Below, one piece after another: positions 16,166 to 23,913 of a DNA stretch of 42,780 bases (the stretch's first letter is position 1; every line of letters starts with the position of its first letter). The stretch covers positions 1-42,780 of the forward strand of contig DUET01000096.1 in NCBI GenBank assembly GCA_011192015.1, given 5' to 3'. The stretch is from Anaerolineae bacterium (lineage in GTDB: Bacteria > Chloroflexota > Anaerolineae > Anaerolineales > E44-bin32). Position numbers and translations under genes: made by a program. The notes under the pieces were generated by a model. The model ran no database searches and was not told where the DNA came from. It saw only the letters and a program-made list of their open reading frames with translations.

Positions 16166-16795
16166 ATGGCGAAGAAAGAATTCCAACCCGCTCCCGTCAA
16201 GATGATCGAGGATCTGGAGAGCATCAAGATCGTGTCCGATCCCCTGCGCGTCCAGATCCTGGAGGCCATGGCTGCTGGACCACAGTCAGTGAACCAGATC
16301 GCGGAAAAGCTGGGGCTTTCAGCCAGCAAACTGTACTACCACTTCAACAAGCTGGAACAACATGGTTTCATCAAAGTGGTCGACAAGGCAACGCGCGGCA
16401 ACATTGTCGAAAAATTCTACTGGGTGACGGCCTTCGACTTCAGATTGGATAAAGCGGCTCACAAGCTGCAGGGTCCCTCTGAACCACAGCATGCGATCTC
16501 CAAACTGCTGCACCCGCTGGATGTGACACGGCAGGATGCCATCCGCAGCATGGAAGCCCGTGCGCATGCCCTGGAACATGGAAAGCCGAAGCATCCACGG
16601 GGTGTGAAGGCCTATCGAGAAGTACGCTGCATTCCCGATGATAAGGCACAGGAATTCATGGAAAAACTGAACGCCTTGACGGAGGAATTCGAAACACTGG
16701 AGCAGGTGGAATCGAATGAGGACGCAGTCAATTGGGCTTTGACCATATTGCTGTACCCGAGTTTTTATTTCGAAACCAATGAGGAAGACGAGTAA
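16166..16795 (+). CDS. ArsR-like winged-helix transcriptional regulator with an extra C-terminal domain
   Basis: A 209-residue regulator. The DNA-binding part is residues about 18-80: SDPLRVQILEAMAAGPQSVN, then QIAEKLGLSASKLYYHFNKLEQHGFIKVVDKA, a helix-turn-helix and wing of ArsR type. There is no CxC metal motif, so metal sensing is not suggested. The C-terminal 120 residues form a longer domain that I do not recognise; it ends PSFYFETNEEDE and probably binds a ligand or mediates dimerisation. The start lies after GAGGAAAAAGATT, with only a loose Shine-Dalgarno. It has its own strong promoter with an overlapping tandem repeat, and the MFS exporter gene follows 72 bases on. This suggests a regulator controlling its own exporter. 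Confidence 0.85.
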   Translation: MAKKEFQPAPVKMIEDLESIKIVSDPLRVQILEAMAAGPQSVNQIAEKLGLSASKLYYHFNKLEQHGFIKVVDKATRGNIVEKFYWVTAFDFRLDKAAHKLQGPSEPQHAISKLLHPLDVTRQDAIRSMEARAHALEHGKPKHPRGVKAYREVRCIPDDKAQEFMEKLNALTEEFETLEQVESNEDAVNWALTILLYPSFYFETNEEDE

Positions 16796-16867
16796 GAAAC
16801 GACCCAACCGGCATGCACCTGTCTGGGGATGTATGCCGCACACCAGGAATCAACAGGAGCATTATGG

Positions 16868-18256
16868 ATGCAAAGCAACGGCAATCAACCCAAGAGCATG
16901 AAGACCTTCTTGGTGATCTGGTTCGGTCAACTGATTTCGATCATCGGCTCAGGCCTTACAGGATTTGGCCTCAGCGTATGGATCTTTACACAGACGGGTG
17001 ATGCAACTCCATTCGCCCTGAACGCGTTGGCTTACAACCTGCCGCGCATCCTGATCCAACCGATCGCAGGTTCTGTGGCAGACCGCTTCAATCGCAAGAA
17101 GATCATGATCATCTCGGATACGGGGGCGGCACTGGTAACGCTGGTTGTGGCTGGGTTGCTTTTCACGGATAATCTGCAGGTCTGGCATATCTATCTGACC
17201 ACGGCGATCTCCTCACTCTTCAGCGCCTTCCAGGATCCGGCATATCGATCTTCGATCACAATGATCGTGGCGAAGAAAGATCTGGCGCGGGCTGGTGGCA
17301 TGCAGCAGATCGGCTCAGCAACGAATCTGATCCTCGTGCCGATGCTGGCCGCCTTCCTGTACGCCGCGGTGGGCCTGCGAGGCGTGATCCTGATCGACTT
17401 CGCAACCTTCTTCTTCGCCATTGGCGCGCTGCTGGTGGTGCATATCCCGCAGCCTGAACGGAAGACCCAACCGAGTGAGGATGGAAAATCCTCCATGCTG
17501 AAAGACGTGGGCTTCGCCTGGAACTACCTGCGTGAGCGCCCTGGGCTCTTCGGCCTCCTGTGGTTCTACGCGGCGGTGAACTTCTTTCTGAGTCTGTCCG
17601 GACCGCTGTGGGGACCGCTCGTGCTGTCGTTCGGATCGGAGGTGGAATTGGGTGTGGTCCAGATGGCCACCGGGTTGGGAATGCTTCTGGGAGGAGTGAT
17701 GATCAGCACATGGGGCGGGCCGAAGGACAAGAAGATTCCAGCTGTGATCGCGGCCATCGCCCTATCGAGCATAGGGTATGTGATCGCCAGCTTGCATCCA
17801 TCGGTGGCCTTCCCAGCGGTAGGTCAATTTGTGGTGTCATTCTTTCTCCCTGCCTCAGCCGCCTTGAGCCAAGCAGTGTGGCAGGTGAAGGTGCCGGCGG
17901 ACATCCAGGGGCGGGTTTTCTCGATCCGGGCGATGATCGCCTTCTCGATCATCCCACTCGCGAATCTGATAGCCGGACCGTTGGCGGACAAGGTGTTCGT
18001 ACCGATGATGTCTGCAGGTGGGCTGCTGAGCGATTCGATATTCGCCAGATTGATCGGAACCGGAACCGGGAGAGGCTTTGCGATGGTGTTCCTGCTTTCG
18101 GGCGTCTTCCTGGTGGGATTGAGCCTGCTCGTGCTGGCCTACCCGCGGGTGCGCAACCTCGAGAAGGAGATCCCGGACGCGATCCCCGATGACCAGGAAG
18201 AGATCGTTACGGAAGCTGTCCCGGGAGATGCGGTGCCCGTTCCGATTGGGGATTAG
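16868..18256 (+). CDS. MFS efflux transporter (DHA3 / macrolide-efflux type)
   Basis: A 462-residue transporter with twelve predicted helices. ATG 16868 has AGGAG eight bases upstream; upstream ATGs are in other frames or lack a site. The N-terminal region FGQLISIIGSGLTGFGLSVWIF, then RILIQPIAGSVADRFNRKKIMI (the loop 2-3 motif, AGxxADRFNRK), and the mid-protein DPAYRSSITMIVAKKDLARA are typical of the DHA3 group, which includes macrolide efflux proteins. The second half has VPADIQGRVFSIRAM. The acidic cytoplasmic tail is about 35 residues. The export substrate is unknown. It is probably controlled by the adjacent ArsR-like protein. Confidence 0.9.
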   Translation: MQSNGNQPKSMKTFLVIWFGQLISIIGSGLTGFGLSVWIFTQTGDATPFALNALAYNLPRILIQPIAGSVADRFNRKKIMIISDTGAALVTLVVAGLLFTDNLQVWHIYLTTAISSLFSAFQDPAYRSSITMIVAKKDLARAGGMQQIGSATNLILVPMLAAFLYAAVGLRGVILIDFATFFFAIGALLVVHIPQPERKTQPSEDGKSSMLKDVGFAWNYLRERPGLFGLLWFYAAVNFFLSLSGPLWGPLVLSFGSEVELGVVQMATGLGMLLGGVMISTWGGPKDKKIPAVIAAIALSSIGYVIASLHPSVAFPAVGQFVVSFFLPASAALSQAVWQVKVPADIQGRVFSIRAMIAFSIIPLANLIAGPLADKVFVPMMSAGGLLSDSIFARLIGTGTGRGFAMVFLLSGVFLVGLSLLVLAYPRVRNLEKEIPDAIPDDQEEIVTEAVPGDAVPVPIGD

Positions 18257-18290
18257 CCGTTTAAAAAGAATTTGAATCGTTCCTTGCGAT

Positions 18291-18337
18291 CCTCAAAGCC
18301 CCTCTCGCAGCAAGATTGTGAGCGAGGGGCTTTGAGG
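18291..18337. terminator. Terminator between MFS gene and convergent lipoprotein gene
   Basis: CCTCAAAGCCCCTC (18291-18304) pairs perfectly with GAGGGGCTTTGAGG (18324-18337), a 14-bp stem, with a 19-base loop that can extend further. It sits 34 bases after the MFS stop and six bases before the convergent gene end. Confidence 0.75.
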
Positions 18338-18342
18338 GTTGA

Positions 18343-19287
18343 TCAGGGGGAAGGGATCACACAGCGAAACCCATGCACACGATCTGCGTATTCCGGACTG
18401 ACGGGATAACGTGCTGCGCTGCGTAATAGATCAGCGCCGCAATGCATCCAGGAGCCGCCGCGCAGTACCATTCTGGTGCCCTCGGTAGAGCCTATGGAAT
18501 CCGATAATTCTGTACGGCTGCCGGCGTAGCTTTCATAGAGGCTGAAGGTCCATTCCCACACATTCCCACTCATGTCCATCGCCCCCACCCAGGATGCACC
18601 TTCTGGATAGGATCCCACGGGCGCGGTATAGGCAAATCCATCATCCACACGAATGCCGATCAGGTTGAAAATACAATCACGATCGCATGAATTCAAGAGG
18701 GATCGATCAAACTCGTTTCCCCAAGGAAACACCAGCCCATCCGGTCCCCGTGCCGCATACTCCCACTCCGCCTCCGTAGGCAGCCGGGCGCCGCGAATTT
18801 CGCAGTGTGCCATCGCTTCCGCCCAATGGACCTGCTCGCGAGGGAGATCGCCGCCCTCCCATTCTCCCGATGATCCGTATTGAGCATTCGTCACTTCGTA
18901 CACATCGATCCAGAAAGGTTCGTCGAAACAATGCTGGATGGCAGGCTGTTCATTTTGGTATGAGTTTCGAAAACAACGGCCCTCTCCTCGTAACGCCTCA
19001 CAATACCTCCATGCGTCATCCACCTGTTCATCCGTGCTGCCCAAGGTAAAACACCCCGCCGGGACCAGCGCCATCTCTACGCCGTTGATGCTTTCCACAT
19101 GGGGTGTCCAAGCATCGTTGCGATTCACCATCCCGGACTCCAGAGAAGGTGGATCTCCTTCCAGATCAGTTGATGGAGTTTCCGTCAGATCATCGGCAGG
19201 CGATCGTACTGCTGTGTTCCCGCAGCCCGTCAGCAGGCAGAGAACGATCAAATGCACAATCGCCGCGTTCATCCAATCATAGGGCAT
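18343..19287 (-). CDS. SUMF1/formylglycine-generating-enzyme-like lipoprotein lacking the catalytic cysteine pair
   Basis: A 314-residue lipoprotein: ATG 19287 has GAGG six bases upstream, the signal ends LCLLTGC (Cys about 22), and a Ser/Thr/Glu/Asp linker follows. From about residue 65 the SUMF1 fold begins: VEMALVPAGCFTLGS, DEPFWIDVYEVTNAQY, ARLPTEAEWEYAARGPDG, FPWGNEF, GAMDMSGNVWEWT, and VLRGGSWMHCGADLLRSAAR near the end. True formylglycine-generating enzymes carry two cysteines in the last motif (GGSxxCxxxxC); here only one, and differently placed, remains. So sulfatase activation is unlikely, and a structural, binding or signalling role is more probable. No sulfatase gene is nearby. Confidence 0.88.
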   Translation of the reverse strand: MPYDWMNAAIVHLIVLCLLTGCGNTAVRSPADDLTETPSTDLEGDPPSLESGMVNRNDAWTPHVESINGVEMALVPAGCFTLGSTDEQVDDAWRYCEALRGEGRCFRNSYQNEQPAIQHCFDEPFWIDVYEVTNAQYGSSGEWEGGDLPREQVHWAEAMAHCEIRGARLPTEAEWEYAARGPDGLVFPWGNEFDRSLLNSCDRDCIFNLIGIRVDDGFAYTAPVGSYPEGASWVGAMDMSGNVWEWTFSLYESYAGSRTELSDSIGSTEGTRMVLRGGSWMHCGADLLRSAARYPVSPEYADRVHGFRCVIPSP

Positions 19288-19415
19288 CCGTTTCCTCAAA
19301 TCACTGTATGGAATCCGGTCGATATGCTGCATGACCCTGGCCCATTGTAACGAAATTTCGGCTGGAAATTTAAACCTTCACCTGCCTTTGCCACGGACGA
19401 TGCCAGACACCTGCA

Positions 19416-19424
19416 TGCTATAAT
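19416..19424 (+). promoter_or_regulatory. Extended -10 promoter of the radical SAM gene
   Basis: TGC-TATAAT (19416-19424) is a perfect extended -10 element, about 45 bases before the ATG at 19470. The -35 position is poor, as is common with extended -10 promoters. In the opposite direction TACAAT (plus 19344-19349) may serve the lipoprotein gene, beside two direct copies of GAAATTT. Confidence 0.6.
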
Positions 19425-19469
19425 TCCAACCTGATTGAGTCCAATTTTCCGACAGGTCGCTCTAACGCC

Positions 19470-21398
19470 ATGAAACCAGAAGCGATAAAGCTCGAGCTCG
19501 AGGCCATCCTGCCCCGCGTGCAGAAGCCCGGCCGCTACACCGGCGGCGAGCTCAATCAAGTGGTCAAGGATTGGCAGCAGATCCCGCTGCGCGTGGCTCT
19601 GGCATTCCCGGACATCTACGATCTGGGGATGTCCAACCTCGGCCTGGCCATCCTCTATGATCTGGTCAACCAGCAACCCGACATGCTCGCCGAGCGCGTC
19701 TACGCTCCCTGGACCGACATGGAAGCCGCCATGCGCGAGCGGGAGCTGCCGCTCTATTCCCTCGAGACCAAGCATCCCATCGCTGCTTTCGACATCCTGG
19801 GCTTCTCGCTGGCTTATGAGTCGCTCTATACCAACGCCCTCAACATGCTCGATCTGTCCGGCATCCCCCTGCGCAGCGTCGATCGCGACATACAGCATCC
19901 ACTCGTCATCGCCGGTGGTCACGCCGCGTTCAATCCCGAACCCATGTCGGATTTCATCGATGCCTTCGTGATCGGTGAGGGCGAGGAAGTGCTCCTCGAG
20001 ATCACCTGCCGCCATCGGGACTGGAAGGCAAACGCTTCCACGCGGCAGGAACTGCTGCGCAGCCTGGCCGAGATCGGGGGCGTTTACGTTCCGAGCCTCT
20101 ATCAGGTGGACTACCGCAAGGAAGGAACCGTTTCCGAAGTGCGCACATTGGCGCCGGAAGCCGGGAATCCCGTCCTGAAACGCATCGTTCCGGAACTGCC
20201 CCCAGCGCCGACGCGCTTCATCGTTCCCTTCATCGAAATCACCCACGATCGCGTCGCCATCGAGATCATGCGCGGCTGTACGCGCGGCTGCCGCTTCTGC
20301 CACGCGGGCATGGTCACCCGACCGGTGCGCGAACGCAGCGTCGAGGAGATCCTGGACGCCATCGATCGAGCCCTGGCCGAGACCGGCTACGACGAAACCG
20401 GCCTGCTCTCTCTCTCCTCCTCCGATTACAGCCAGATCCAGGAGTTGGTCCGCCAGGCCAGCCGGCGCTTCGCCGGACGCCACGTGAATCTCTCCCTGCC
20501 CTCGCTGCGCATCGAGAGCCTCTCCGTCGAACTGATGGACCTGCTCCAGGGAAGTTCCCGTCGCAGTGGTTTCACACTGGCCCCGGAGGCGGCCACCGAG
20601 CGCATGCGCGCCATCATCAACAAACCCGTATCCGAAGCTCAGATCCTGCAGACGGCCCGAGCCATCTTCGAACGCGGCTGGCAGACGATCAAGCTGTATT
20701 TCATGATCGGCCATCCCACGGAAACGCTCGAAGACGTTCAGGCTGTCGTCGAACTGAGTCAAGCGATCCTGGCCCAGGGCAAGGCCGCCATCGGGCGGCG
20801 AGCCCGCGTGAACATCAGTGTGGGAACCTTCGTCCCCAAGGCGCATACTCCCTTCCAATGGGTGCCCTGCGATTCCATGGAGCAGATCGAGGCCAAGCAT
20901 GCGATCCTGCGTCAGGGACTGCGCGGTCGAAATCTGAAGCTGAATTGGACCGATCCAAAAATGACCATGCTCGAGGCATGGCTTTCCCGCGGCGACCGGC
21001 GCATGGGAGCGCTCATCTTCCAAGCCTGGAAGCAAGGCGCCAAGTTCGACGCATGGCAGGAGCATTTCGATCCCGATGCCTGGGAGCAGGCCTTCGCAAG
21101 CACGGGCCTCGATGCGGATTTCTACACGCACCGGAATCGACCGCTCGATGAGGTACTGCCCTGGGATCACATCGATCCCGGCGTTTCAAAACAGCATCTG
21201 ATCGAGGATTACGAGTGGAGCCTCGAAGGGAAGACACGCCCCGACTGCCGCGAACACTGCACGGTCTGCGGCATTCTGCCCAAATTCAAGGATCTTCGCC
21301 AATTGCATCCAGGTCGGGTTTGGAAATGCCCCGAGGTGAAATCTCAATCGAGCGAAGAAACGGAACCAATCGTTCGCACGACCTCAACCGGCAGATGA
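19470..21398 (+). CDS. Radical SAM protein with B12-binding-like N-terminus (TIGR03960-type)
   Basis: A 642-residue radical SAM enzyme of unknown substrate. Residues about 45-180 form a cobalamin-binding-like Rossmann domain (VALAFPDIYDLGMSNLG; PLVIAGGHAAFNPEPMSDF; VIGEGEE). The radical SAM core carries the iron-sulfur motif C270-x3-C274-x2-C277 (RGCTRGCRFCHAG), with later segments SLPSLRIESLS, GFTLAPEAATERMR and KLYFMIGHPTE. The C-terminal 100 residues add another cysteine cluster (C-x3-C-x2-C in DCREHCTVCG, then WKC). The next gene, DUF2344, overlaps it by 4 bases (ATGA). Such pairs are conserved in several phyla and are often seen near ribonuclease E/G, suggesting RNA or ribosome modification, but this is unproven. 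Confidence 0.9.
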   Translation: MKPEAIKLELEAILPRVQKPGRYTGGELNQVVKDWQQIPLRVALAFPDIYDLGMSNLGLAILYDLVNQQPDMLAERVYAPWTDMEAAMRERELPLYSLETKHPIAAFDILGFSLAYESLYTNALNMLDLSGIPLRSVDRDIQHPLVIAGGHAAFNPEPMSDFIDAFVIGEGEEVLLEITCRHRDWKANASTRQELLRSLAEIGGVYVPSLYQVDYRKEGTVSEVRTLAPEAGNPVLKRIVPELPPAPTRFIVPFIEITHDRVAIEIMRGCTRGCRFCHAGMVTRPVRERSVEEILDAIDRALAETGYDETGLLSLSSSDYSQIQELVRQASRRFAGRHVNLSLPSLRIESLSVELMDLLQGSSRRSGFTLAPEAATERMRAIINKPVSEAQILQTARAIFERGWQTIKLYFMIGHPTETLEDVQAVVELSQAILAQGKAAIGRRARVNISVGTFVPKAHTPFQWVPCDSMEQIEAKHAILRQGLRGRNLKLNWTDPKMTMLEAWLSRGDRRMGALIFQAWKQGAKFDAWQEHFDPDAWEQAFASTGLDADFYTHRNRPLDEVLPWDHIDPGVSKQHLIEDYEWSLEGKTRPDCREHCTVCGILPKFKDLRQLHPGRVWKCPEVKSQSSEETEPIVRTTSTGR

Positions 21399-22045
21399 CC
21401 GAATCCCAGCGCCACCGCTATCGATTCACCTTCGCCAAATCCAACCCGATGCGCTACACGGGGCATCTCGACCTGCATCACACCTGGGAGCGCTTGCTCC
21501 GCCGCGCTGGAACTCCTCCAGCCTACACGCGGGGGCACAAACCCAGGACCCGCCTGAGCCTGGGATTGGCGCTTCCACTGGGCTTCACGAGCGATTGTGA
21601 ATGCGTCGATGTTTGGTTCGAAACTCCCCAAGATCCGAATGCTCTCCTGCGCGCCCTGCAGCAAGCTTCCCCTCCCGGATTGCAAGTTCTTTCCATCGAG
21701 CCGGTGGAAGCCCAGCAGCCCTCGCTGCAGAAGCAGATCCTCGCCGCAACCTACGAGGTGGAATTGCCAGGCGGGACCGAGCGGAATCGGCTCGAAACCC
21801 GGATCCAAGAACTGCTGCAACATGACGAGCTTCCCCGCCAGCGAAGAAGCAAATCCTACGATCTGCGCCCCTTGATCGAATCCCTCGAGCTGCGCGCTGC
21901 CTCAGGCTCGGGCTTGAAACTGATCATGCGCCTGGCGGCACGCGCCGGCGCCACAGGGCGCCCCGAAGAAGTGCTGCTCAGCCTGGATCTCGATCCTCTC
22001 GCGGCCCATATTCATCGCAAATCTCTGCATCTCGAATCCTCTTGA
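21395..22045 (+). CDS. DUF2344 radical SAM-linked protein
   Basis: The start is set by ATG 21395 overlapping the radical SAM stop (ATGA), giving 216 residues. It opens with the family motif RYRFTFAKSNPMRYTGHLDL, then the helix WERLLRRAGTPPAYTRGHKPRTRLSLGLALPLGFTS (read in parts), an acidic C-E-C-V-D-V strand, and the mid-protein KQILAATYEVELPG. The second half, with YDLRPLIESLELRAA and RPEEVLLSL, completes the usual domain. The function is unknown; it is always tied to the upstream radical SAM enzyme and in some bacteria fused to it. A substrate-presenting or partner role is the likeliest reading. Confidence 0.88.
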   Translation: MTESQRHRYRFTFAKSNPMRYTGHLDLHHTWERLLRRAGTPPAYTRGHKPRTRLSLGLALPLGFTSDCECVDVWFETPQDPNALLRALQQASPPGLQVLSIEPVEAQQPSLQKQILAATYEVELPGGTERNRLETRIQELLQHDELPRQRRSKSYDLRPLIESLELRAASGSGLKLIMRLAARAGATGRPEEVLLSLDLDPLAAHIHRKSLHLESS

Positions 22046-22192
22046 TCTGCCCCAGACGAAACGCTTCTCCTTTGCATCCATATCAAGCATTCGTTGCGTG
22101 GGGGCGGTTCGCGAATCACCCCCACCACGAATACGTTTGGATCATAGCAGGAGGCCTCGAACACATCCCGTTGAGGGCCGCACAAAAGACAT

Positions 22193-22258
22193 AGACGCCG
22201 ACCCAGGCATCGCTCTCTACCTGTCTTTCAAAGCGATTGCAGATGCCGGTCGGCGTCT
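22193..22258 (-). terminator. Terminator of the fatty-acid degradation operon
   Basis: AGACGCCGACC (22193-22203) pairs with GGTCGGCGTCT (22248-22258), an 11-bp stem extended inside by GGCATC/GATGCC past a 2-base bulge. On the minus strand it follows the SCP2 stop by about 30 bases and is followed by ATGTCTTTTGTG, a T-rich tract. Confidence 0.65.
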
Positions 22259-22288
22259 CGATTCCTTACTCGATAGTTTTCTTACGCG

Positions 22289-22624
22289 CTATGCGGGAAG
22301 CTTGAAGAAATCCATCAGCTTCATCGCCAGGTTGAGATCTCCCTTGAGCTTGAGCTTGCCGCCTGCGAAGGCACTCATCGCGTTCAGCTTACCGGTCAGA
22401 ATGTCGATGTAATCACCCGCATCCGCGATCAGCGTGAGGCGTGGTTCTTCAGCGATTCCCTGTTCCGTCGTGCATTGATCATCTTTGATGGTGATGATCC
22501 AATCTCCACCCTGCTCACCGCTGAGGTTATATTGGATCACGGCGTCGATGCCTGCTGCCTTTTCGGGAACGAAGGCCTTGGGCATCAAACCCATCAACTT
22601 CTCGATCGTCAACTCATCGGACAT
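22289..22624 (-). CDS. SCP2 sterol-carrier domain protein
   Basis: A 111-residue stand-alone SCP2 domain, a small hydrophobic-pocket lipid or acyl-CoA binding fold. The sequence shows the beta-sheet core (VIQYNLSGEQGGDWIITIKD), PRLTLIADAGDYIDILTGKL, and the closing GGKLKLKGDLNLAMKLMDFF typical of the domain. AGGAG lies six bases before ATG 22624. As last gene of the beta-oxidation operon it probably presents fatty acyl-CoA to the enzymes encoded upstream or buffers it. This role is inferred from family and context. Confidence 0.9.
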   Translation of the reverse strand: MSDELTIEKLMGLMPKAFVPEKAAGIDAVIQYNLSGEQGGDWIITIKDDQCTTEQGIAEEPRLTLIADAGDYIDILTGKLNAMSAFAGGKLKLKGDLNLAMKLMDFFKLPA

Positions 22625-22695
22625 GTCACTCTCCTGCTTTTTCGGGGTGGACCGGTGCGAAATCTCTTGCCCCGCGCCACCCGGTCATAGTTTCC

Positions 22696-23862
22696 TTACT
22701 GAAGATTCTCGAAAATCCCCGCCGCGCCCATGCCACCGCCGATGCACATCGTGACCAGGACGTACTTCGACTTACGGCGTTTGGCCTCGTGCATGATCTG
22801 AACCGTGAGCTTAGCGCCGGATGCGCCCAGCGGGTGCCCCAGCGCGATGGCGCCGCCGTTCACGTTGAGGATCTCAGTATTCAAACCCAACGTGCGGATG
22901 ACGGCCAAGCTCTGCGAGGCGAAGGCCTCGTTCAATTCGATCAGGTCGATGTCTTCCAGCTTGATCCCATAGCGCTTGAGCGTCTTGGGAACGGCCTCGA
23001 TCGGCGCGATGCCCATGATCTCGGGCGGAACGCCGGCCACCCCGTAGCCCACGAAGCGCATCAGGGGTTTGAGCTTCAGTTCTTTGGCTTTCGTATCGCT
23101 CATGACGACCACAGCCGCAGCGCCGTCCGAAAGCGGGGAGGAATTGCCGGCCGTTACGATCCCGTCGGGCATGAAGGCAGGTCTGAGCTTGGCGAGCGTC
23201 TCGACCGTCGTTTCCGGTCGAATCAGCTCGTCTTTGTCGAAGATCACCGTGTGCTCATCTTCCAGGGTGATGGTCGTGACTTCCAGCGGCACGATCTCCT
23301 CGTCAAAGCGCCCCGAGCCTCTCGCGTCTGCAGCCTTCCTGTGGCTGTGGTACGAGAATTCGTCCATGTCTTCGCGGCTGACCTCATACTTCTTGGCCAC
23401 GTTCTCAGCCGTCTGCCCCATGCTCACGTAGACCTCAGGAACGGCCTCGATGATGCCGGGATGGGGGCTGATGCGGAAGCCGGTCATCGGCACGGCGCTC
23501 ATGCTCTCCACGCCACCGGCGATGATGACGTCCGCCCCGCCGGCGATGATGCGCTCACAGGATTGGGCGATGGTCTGCAGCCCGGAAGAACAGAAACGAT
23601 TGACGGTCATGCCAGGAACGCTGCTGGGGAAACCGGCGTACAAGGCAACGGGTCGGGCCACGTTCAGTCCCTGGGGACCCTCCGGGAATGCACAGCCGAG
23701 TACGACATCATCGACGATGGCTTTGTCGAGATCGCCCGCCCGTTCCCACGCCGCCTCCACGGCTGCCTTGGCCATGTCCTCGGCGCGGTAGGATTTCAAT
23801 GTCCCACGATTGGCTCGTCCAACTGCCGTTCGGGCTCCTGCTACAATCACAGCCTCGGTCAT
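22696..23862 (-). CDS. Acetyl-CoA acyltransferase (3-ketoacyl-CoA thiolase)
   Basis: A 388-residue thiolase that cleaves 3-ketoacyl-CoA with CoA to give acetyl-CoA, the last step of beta-oxidation. Nucleophile Cys about 91 lies in [10 protein letters not shown]. The glycine loop and catalytic His about 343 are in [18 protein letters not shown], and the second cysteine, about 373, in [23 protein letters not shown] is also present. ATG 23862 has AGGAG eight bases upstream. Position directly after the HAD-ECH gene supports a degradative role, although a biosynthetic acetoacetyl-CoA thiolase would look similar. Confidence 0.95.
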   Translation of the reverse strand: MTEAVIVAGARTAVGRANRGTLKSYRAEDMAKAAVEAAWERAGDLDKAIVDDVVLGCAFPEGPQGLNVARPVALYAGFPSSVPGMTVNRFCSSGLQTIAQSCERIIAGGADVIIAGGVESMSAVPMTGFRISPHPGIIEAVPEVYVSMGQTAENVAKKYEVSREDMDEFSYHSHRKAADARGSGRFDEEIVPLEVTTITLEDEHTVIFDKDELIRPETTVETLAKLRPAFMPDGIVTAGNSSPLSDGAAAVVVMSDTKAKELKLKPLMRFVGYGVAGVPPEIMGIAPIEAVPKTLKRYGIKLEDIDLIELNEAFASQSLAVIRTLGLNTEILNVNGGAIALGHPLGASGAKLTVQIMHEAKRRKSKYVLVTMCIGGGMGAAGIFENLQ

Positions 23863-23913
23863 AGATTGCTCTCCTACGATTTCTGCGCTCTCACTGCGCG
23901 CAGCTCTGTCGCT

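Noticed and set aside
19296-21170. 624-codon open frame antisense to the radical SAM gene
   Set aside because: Shadow of a real gene; no ribosome-binding site, no motif, composition typical of an antisense frame.
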